DNA of 64,000 nucleotides from Gammaproteobacteria bacterium. GTDB taxonomy: Bacteria > Pseudomonadota > Gammaproteobacteria > Steroidobacterales > Steroidobacteraceae. Where the stretch lies: positions 62,001-126,000 of the forward strand of contig RFOD01000001.1 in the NCBI GenBank assembly GCA_009926865.1, in the 5' to 3' direction. How positions within the stretch are numbered: position 1 is the stretch's first letter; each line of letters opens with the position of its first letter. Under the pieces are notes generated by a model. That model saw only the letters and a program-made list of their open reading frames with translations. It was not told where the DNA came from and did not search any database. Below are positions 59,391 through 64,000 of the stretch, in pieces. The position numbers were made by a program, and so were the translations under genes.

Positions 59391-60104
59391 TTAGGCCCAT
59401 AGCCCTTTGGAACGTCCAAGTTCGATCACGCGTTCAAACACCTCATCGGCCGTTAATTCGGTCGAATCGATAACAAACGCATCGGACGCTGGCCGCAGCG
59501 GAGCAACTGCACGATTGGCATCGCGCTCATCCCGCTCGGCGATCTCCCGCGAAAGGGCGGCAAGACTAGCAGTGGATTCCTTGTATTTCAACTGCTTATG
59601 CCGTCTGCGAGCCCTTTCATCCGCGCTCGCTGTGAGAAATATCTTCAGCGGCGCGTCGCTAAAGATGACGGTCCCCATATCCCGCCCGTCTGCCACTAAG
59701 CCCGGGTGCTGCGCGTAGGCGCGCTGCCGATCCACCAACGCAGCACGCACCGACGGCCAAGCCGCCACGCGCGAGGCCCCCATCCCACTTCGTTCCTCAC
59801 GCACCTGGGCGGTGACCTCCTCACCTGCGAGGAGGATGCGCTCACCCCCGGTCTCTGGATCGCGCCCAAAGTCCGCCTGCAGAGTCCGGGCGAGCGCGGT
59901 ATGCCCCTCGACGTCTTCGGTGCCGAGCCCTGCGCGGGCGCCAGCAAGCGCGACCAGTCGATAGAGCGCCCCGCTATCGAGCAAATGCCAATCCAAGCGC
60001 TCGGCAAGTCGCCTTGCAATCGTGCCCTTCCCCGAACCAGACGGACCATCGATGGCGACAATCGGTACAGCGGTCGACGGGATGGCGGCCGATGGTGCCA
60101 TCAC
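59391..60104 (-). CDS. cmk: Cytidylate kinase
   Basis: 237 residues. Phosphorylates CMP and dCMP. P-loop IDGPSGSGKGTIARRLAE (about residues 18-35), LDSGALYRLVAL, DGRDMGTVIFSDAPLKIFLT (NMP/lid region) and RDERDANRAVAPL. Start GTG 60104 or ATG 60101, overlapping the aroA stop. Confidence 0.97.
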   Translation of the reverse strand: MMAPSAAIPSTAVPIVAIDGPSGSGKGTIARRLAERLDWHLLDSGALYRLVALAGARAGLGTEDVEGHTALARTLQADFGRDPETGGERILLAGEEVTAQVREERSGMGASRVAAWPSVRAALVDRQRAYAQHPGLVADGRDMGTVIFSDAPLKIFLTASADERARRRHKQLKYKESTASLAALSREIAERDERDANRAVAPLRPASDAFVIDSTELTADEVFERVIELGRSKGLWA

Positions 60105-61435
60105 TGACGCAGGCCTACCTCGGCTGCCAGGGCCGAGAAACTCGGGAAGGACGTTGCCACGTTGGCGACATCTCGAATACGGATGGGCGCGGCCGCCCGC
60201 AGTGACGCAACGGCAAAAGACATCGCGATACGATGATCGCCGTGACTGTCGATCTCACCGCCCTCAAAGATATCCCCTTCACCATGGCTACCTGCGATAT
60301 CGATTCCATCTTCACTGAGCGCATGCTCGATACCGAGCGCCCGTAAACCATCACTCATCACCGCCAGTCGATCACTTTCTTTGACTCGTAGCTCTGCGGC
60401 ACCACGCAACCGCGATCGCCCCTCGGCACAGGCTGCAGCGACGAAAAAAGCGGGAAATTCATCAATCGCGAGCGGGACCCACTCCGATGGCACTTCGATC
60501 CCGCGTAAGCGCGCTGGACGCACTAGCAAGTCCGCGACTGGCTCGGCGAGACGTCGCTCCTCCAGCACTGTGATATCCGCGCCCATCGCACGAAGGATTC
60601 GCAAAATGCCGTCACGCGTTGGATTCATGCCCACGTTGCGCAGTACGAGCTCACCCTCGCGAGCAATACTACCCGCAACCAAAAAAAAGGCTGCCGAGGA
60701 AATATCACCCGGCACATCGATCCGCGTCCCCTGCAAACGCTGACCACCGGCGAGTCCAACCCGTAGACCCTCTCGCAGCAGCGTCACACCGAACCCCTGC
60801 AGCATCCGCTCGGTATGATCACGCGTGGGCGCAGGCTCGGTGACGATGGTGGTGCCGCCCGCGCGTAGTGCAGCAAGGAGGATGGCCGACTTCACCTGAG
60901 CACTGGCCACCGGCAACAAATAGTCGATCGCCTGCAATGATTTGCCCGCGTGAATACACACAGGTGGGCGACCCTCCGAAGTACTGATTCGGGCGCCCAT
61001 CTCGCGCAAGGGCGCTGCGACCCGCTCCATCGGTCGACGCATCAAAGATTGATCACCGATCAACGTCGATTCAAAACTTCGCCCACTCAGCAAGCCCATA
61101 AATAAGCGCATGGCGGTACCCGCATTACCCATGTCGAGCGGGGACACGCTTTGCTTGAGTCCATCGAGTCCAACGCCGTGTACCTCAACTGCACCCGCTG
61201 GATGCTGGATGATGTTGACACCCAATTGCCGCAGCACGCGTAGGCTTGCCAAACAGTCCTCACCGGCCAAGAAACCGTGGATCCGACTCTCACCCTCGGC
61301 CACAGCGCCGAGCATCAACGCGCGATGCGAAACGGACTTGTCGCCTGGAATCAGGATATCTCCGCGAATACGGCTTACGGGCTCCCAATACCAGTGCTGG
61401 GACGGCGTGGCCGATGTCGAGTTCACGTCAGTCAC
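60101..61435 (-). CDS. aroA: 5-Enolpyruvylshikimate-3-phosphate synthase
   Basis: 444 residues. Sixth step of the shikimate pathway. RGDILIPGDKSVSHRALMLG at the N-terminus, the PEP-site loop MDMGNAGTAMRLFMGLL, RRPMERVAAPLREMGARI, and C-terminal ESDRLAVMSDGLRALGI. The loop keeps the glycine of GNAGT but has Leu where the E. coli class I loop has Pro after AMR. Starts 44 bases after pheA; its stop overlaps cmk. Confidence 0.96.
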   Translation of the reverse strand: MTDVNSTSATPSQHWYWEPVSRIRGDILIPGDKSVSHRALMLGAVAEGESRIHGFLAGEDCLASLRVLRQLGVNIIQHPAGAVEVHGVGLDGLKQSVSPLDMGNAGTAMRLFMGLLSGRSFESTLIGDQSLMRRPMERVAAPLREMGARISTSEGRPPVCIHAGKSLQAIDYLLPVASAQVKSAILLAALRAGGTTIVTEPAPTRDHTERMLQGFGVTLLREGLRVGLAGGQRLQGTRIDVPGDISSAAFFLVAGSIAREGELVLRNVGMNPTRDGILRILRAMGADITVLEERRLAEPVADLLVRPARLRGIEVPSEWVPLAIDEFPAFFVAAACAEGRSRLRGAAELRVKESDRLAVMSDGLRALGIEHALSEDGIDIAGSHGEGDIFEGGEIDSHGDHRIAMSFAVASLRAAAPIRIRDVANVATSFPSFSALAAEVGLRQ

Positions 61436-61479
61436 GATGTCACTCTATGTCACACTCGATGGTCGTCAACGAGGCACGC

Positions 61480-62670
61480 TCAAAGAACCGCTCGTGGATA
61501 TGAGCCCAAAATCCGAAATAAGGAGGCTTGGTCTTTGAGCTTCTCGAGTGCTTTTTGGACCTGGGGCTCCTCGGCGTGACCTTCTAAATCCATGAAGAAC
61601 ACATAGTCCCATTTGCGTCGCTGAGACGGTCGGGATTCAATCCGAGTCAAACTCACTTTGTGCGCCGCGAGCGGCTGCAATAGCTGGTGCAGGGCACCGG
61701 GCGAGCCCGTCTGACCGGTCGATACCAGCAAGGTGGTACGGTCATCACCGCTTGGACCAAAACTACGTCGTCCGATCACCAAAAATCGCGTACTGTTATC
61801 CGGGCGATCTTCGATGTCGCTGGCCATCAGCGTTAAGTCATAGACCTCAGCAGCCGTCTCACCCGCGATCGCCGCCGTACCCATCTCATCGCGAGCGCGG
61901 CGAGCCGCCTCCGCGTTACTCGCTTCTGCGATGAGCTCTACATCCGGCAGATGCTCACTGAGCCATTGCCGACACTGCGCCAAAGATTGTGGGTGACTGC
62001 AGACGCGTTTGATATCGCGCATGGACCGCATCTTACCCATCAGGTTTTGACGAATACGTAGTTCGACTTCACCGCAAATACGCAGACTCGAAATCAAAAA
62101 CCGATCTAAGGTGTGATTCACACTACCCTCAGTGGAGTTTTCGATCGGCACGACGCCAAAATCCGCATGCCCAGCCTCTACCTCATGAAAGACTTCGTCG
62201 ATCGTGGATAGCGCAAGGGCGCGAGCCGAGTGACCGAAATGTTTGTAGACCGCCGTCTGCGAAAATGTTCCCTCCGGGCCCAAAAAACCGACCTTAAGTG
62301 GTTCCTCTTGGGCAAGACACGCCGACATGATCTCGCGAAAGAGACGCACAATCTCTTCATCGCGTAGCCCACCCTGCCCCCGGGCCTCTGCGTTGCGCGC
62401 CAACGCCATGCGTAACACCTGTGCTTCGCGCTCTGGACGATAGAAATCCACGAGTCGCCCAGACTGGGTCTTGGATATGCCAACCTGCCGCGCAAGACGC
62501 GCGCGTTCGTTCAGCAACTGATGTAATTGGTGATCAACGCGATCAATCGCTTCGCGTAGACCCTCTAGCGGTTGATGACCTTGGACCGATTTACGCGTTC
62601 GTTTTGCGGAGCGCGGCGCGGGTCTTACAGCCTTTTTCTTAGGAGTCTTTTTTTGACGTGCCGCCATCAT
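61480..62670 (-). CDS. pheA: Chorismate mutase / prephenate dehydratase (P-protein)
   Basis: 396-residue phenylalanine biosynthesis enzyme. A basic N-terminal extension of about 28 residues precedes the AroQ chorismate mutase (LREAIDRVDHQLHQLLNERA). The dehydratase follows with VGFLGPEGTFSQTAVYKHFG, VVPIENSTEGSVNHTLDRFL and the TRF motif NSTRFLVIGRR. The ACT regulatory domain has SPGALHQLLQPLAAHKVSLT and ESRPSQRRKWDYVFF for phenylalanine feedback. It is 19 bases after serA. Confidence 0.96.
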   Translation of the reverse strand: MMAARQKKTPKKKAVRPAPRSAKRTRKSVQGHQPLEGLREAIDRVDHQLHQLLNERARLARQVGISKTQSGRLVDFYRPEREAQVLRMALARNAEARGQGGLRDEEIVRLFREIMSACLAQEEPLKVGFLGPEGTFSQTAVYKHFGHSARALALSTIDEVFHEVEAGHADFGVVPIENSTEGSVNHTLDRFLISSLRICGEVELRIRQNLMGKMRSMRDIKRVCSHPQSLAQCRQWLSEHLPDVELIAEASNAEAARRARDEMGTAAIAGETAAEVYDLTLMASDIEDRPDNSTRFLVIGRRSFGPSGDDRTTLLVSTGQTGSPGALHQLLQPLAAHKVSLTRIESRPSQRRKWDYVFFMDLEGHAEEPQVQKALEKLKDQASLFRILGSYPRAVL

Positions 62671-62689
62671 TCACCTCTATTCGTGGATA

Positions 62690-63859
62690 TCAGACTAAAC
62701 GCGCCGACAGCACACCTTTAATTGCGCGAATCCGCGTCATCACCCCTTCATCCACACGACCCTCAATATCGATCAACGTGTAGGCGTAATCGCCTCGCGA
62801 GCGATTCAAAAGCTCCGCAATGTTTAGCCCGGCCTCGGCCAGAACGGTCGATACCTGCCCCACCATATTTGGGACGTTGCTATTGGCAACTGCAATACGC
62901 TCTGTGCCCGAGATACGTGGCAGAGCCGCCTCTGGGAAATTCACGCTGTGACGAATATTACCGTTCTCAAGGTAATCGCGCAGTGTCTCCACCACCATCA
63001 CCGCACAATTTTCTTCCGCCTCCAGCGTCGAGGCCCCCAGATGCGGTAGCGTGACGACCTTCGGATGATCTTTGAGTGCGTTACAGGGGAAGTCACAGAC
63101 GTACGACTTCAGCGTCCCTGAGTCGAGTGCGGACAAGATCGCCTCCTCATCAACAATCGGGGCACGAGAAAAGTTCAGTAGCACGCCCTCAGCGGGCATT
63201 AAGGCGAGCCGCGCTGCATTGGCCAGACCACGCGTCTGATCCATTAAAGGGACATGAACCGACACGAACTGTGAACGCGCAAAAAGATCTTCCAGCGATC
63301 TCGCTTGTTCCACACCAGACGATAATTGCCACGCACGCTGTACCGTGATTTGCGGATCGTAGCCGAGCACCCGCATACCTAATCGCTCGGCTGCGTTAGC
63401 CACCTCTACGCCGATCGCACCGAGTCCGATGACTCCGAAAGTTCGTCCCGGTAACTCGAATCCGGCGAATGCTTTTTTACCCTTCTCGGTCGCGGCATCA
63501 ATCGTCGCATCATCACCCTGCAATGACCGTGCAAATTGCCAGGCAGGGCAAATATTCCGCGCAGCGAGAAATAAGCTCGCGATAACTAATTCTTTGACTG
63601 CGTTCGCGTTCGCCCCGGGCGCATTGAAAACCGGCACACCTCGCTTCGATAACTCCGCGACCGGAACATTATTGACCCCCGCTCCGGCGCGACCCACGGC
63701 TAGCACCGATGCAGGGATATCCATCTCATGCATTTTTGCCGAACGCACGAGAATCGCGTGCGGCTCAATCAACGCACTGGCCACCTCGTAACGCTCCCGC
63801 GGCAAACGCTCCAAACCGCGTGCGCTGATGTTATTTAGCGTTTGAACCTTAAAAACCAT
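62690..63859 (-). CDS. serA: D-3-phosphoglycerate dehydrogenase
   Basis: 389 residues. First step of serine synthesis, oxidising 3-phosphoglycerate with NAD+. Nucleotide motif GVIGLGAIGVEVANAAERLG (about residues 140-160), catalytic Arg region NFSRAPIVDEEAI, and catalytic His in LPHLGASTLEAEENCA. The C-terminal ACT domain (PNMVGQVSTVLAEAGLNIAE) suggests serine control. It sits between serC and pheA, an insertion relative to the enteric order. Confidence 0.96.
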   Translation of the reverse strand: MVFKVQTLNNISARGLERLPRERYEVASALIEPHAILVRSAKMHEMDIPASVLAVGRAGAGVNNVPVAELSKRGVPVFNAPGANANAVKELVIASLFLAARNICPAWQFARSLQGDDATIDAATEKGKKAFAGFELPGRTFGVIGLGAIGVEVANAAERLGMRVLGYDPQITVQRAWQLSSGVEQARSLEDLFARSQFVSVHVPLMDQTRGLANAARLALMPAEGVLLNFSRAPIVDEEAILSALDSGTLKSYVCDFPCNALKDHPKVVTLPHLGASTLEAEENCAVMVVETLRDYLENGNIRHSVNFPEAALPRISGTERIAVANSNVPNMVGQVSTVLAEAGLNIAELLNRSRGDYAYTLIDIEGRVDEGVMTRIRAIKGVLSARLV

Positions 63860-63879
63860 ACCGCAGACCCTTACAGAAC

Positions 63880-64000
63880 TTATCCGTGACGACGCTGGAA
63901 ATCCGCCATGAAATCTATCAAGGCGCGTACGCCCTCCATCGGCATCGCGTTATAGATTGAGGCTCGCATCCCACCGACGGATCGGTGTCCCTCCAGGTTT
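63880..64000 (-). CDS. serC: Phosphoserine aminotransferase, C-terminal end (partial)
   Basis: Only the last 39 or so codons lie in the window; the gene continues beyond the right edge. They read [20 protein letters not shown] then [17 protein letters not shown] and stop at 63880, the standard SerC C-terminus that contributes to the PLP/substrate site. It lies 20 bases before serA. Confidence 0.93.
   Translation of the reverse strand, partial: NLEGHRSVGGMRASIYNAMPMEGVRALIDFMADFQRRHG

Noticed and set aside
60101-61435. AroA loop with Leu in place of Pro after AMR, as a sign of an unusual inhibitor-tolerant class.
   Set aside because: The key glycine of the loop is unchanged and the Leu occurs in ordinary AroA proteins of related bacteria, so no special property can be claimed.

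Overview
The window reads as chromosomal core of a gammaproteobacterium near the Xanthomonadales/Steroidobacterales side of the class. The signs are a fused aspartate kinase/diaminopimelate decarboxylase (LysAC), a TrpR-family gene at the head of a complete his operon, a MetX-type homoserine acyltransferase behind a SAM-I riboswitch, bifunctional HisB and HisIE, and the blocks thrS-infC-rpmI-rplT-pheST-ihfA-merR and serC-(serA)-pheA-aroA-cmk-rpsA-ihfB. No insertion sequence, prophage, CRISPR array or rRNA gene was seen.

Layout. 0-3.3 kb: an M17 aminopeptidase and ilvD on the minus strand. 3.3-9.2 kb: ilvC-leuA-leuC-leuD-leuB behind a leader that looks like a classical branched-chain amino acid attenuator (44-residue Leu/Val/Ile-rich peptide, terminator and antiterminator). 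9.2-11.6 kb: metX and a PLP sulfhydrylase/gamma-synthase on the minus strand behind a SAM-I riboswitch. 11.6-19.3 kb: trpR-like gene plus hisGDCBHAFI(E). 19.3-26.4 kb: lysAC with a small acidic ORF, an S-adenosylmethionine hydrolase-like protein, an SDR, a DASS transporter and an L,D-transpeptidase. 26.4-31.7 kb: a truncated flagellar locus (flgN, flgM, flgA, flgB, flgC, flgD) in which the start of flgE is fused in frame to the body of the stator gene motD. 31.7-40 kb: an FAD-linked oxidase, a frameshifted universal stress gene, and a tight catabolic operon with second copies of LeuC/LeuD, an HMG-CoA-lyase-like enzyme, a class III CoA-transferase and a glutaryl-CoA-dehydrogenase-like enzyme. 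40-43.3 kb: pabC, pabB and a frameshifted sensor kinase, then tRNA-Pro. 43.3-50.8 kb: the translation block, with pheT interrupted, then tRNA-Val. 50.8-51.7 kb: wreck of a molybdopterin oxidoreductase gene. 51.6-57.5 kb: uvrB, tRNA-Asn, ppa, an acyl-CoA dehydrogenase, galU, comEA-like, ihfB. 57.5-64 kb: rpsA, cmk, aroA, pheA, serA and the 3' end of serC.

Main points for a second look: the flgE::motD fusion (a large deletion or a misjoin), the five-gene LeuCD2/lyase/CoA-transferase/dehydrogenase operon (possible citramalate-type or glutarate catabolism), the ilvC attenuator, a palindrome over the his promoter that could be the operator of the TrpR-like protein, an AUC start codon for infC, and several broken genes including the essential pheT. 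The broken genes mean that real gene erosion and sequence error have to be separated.
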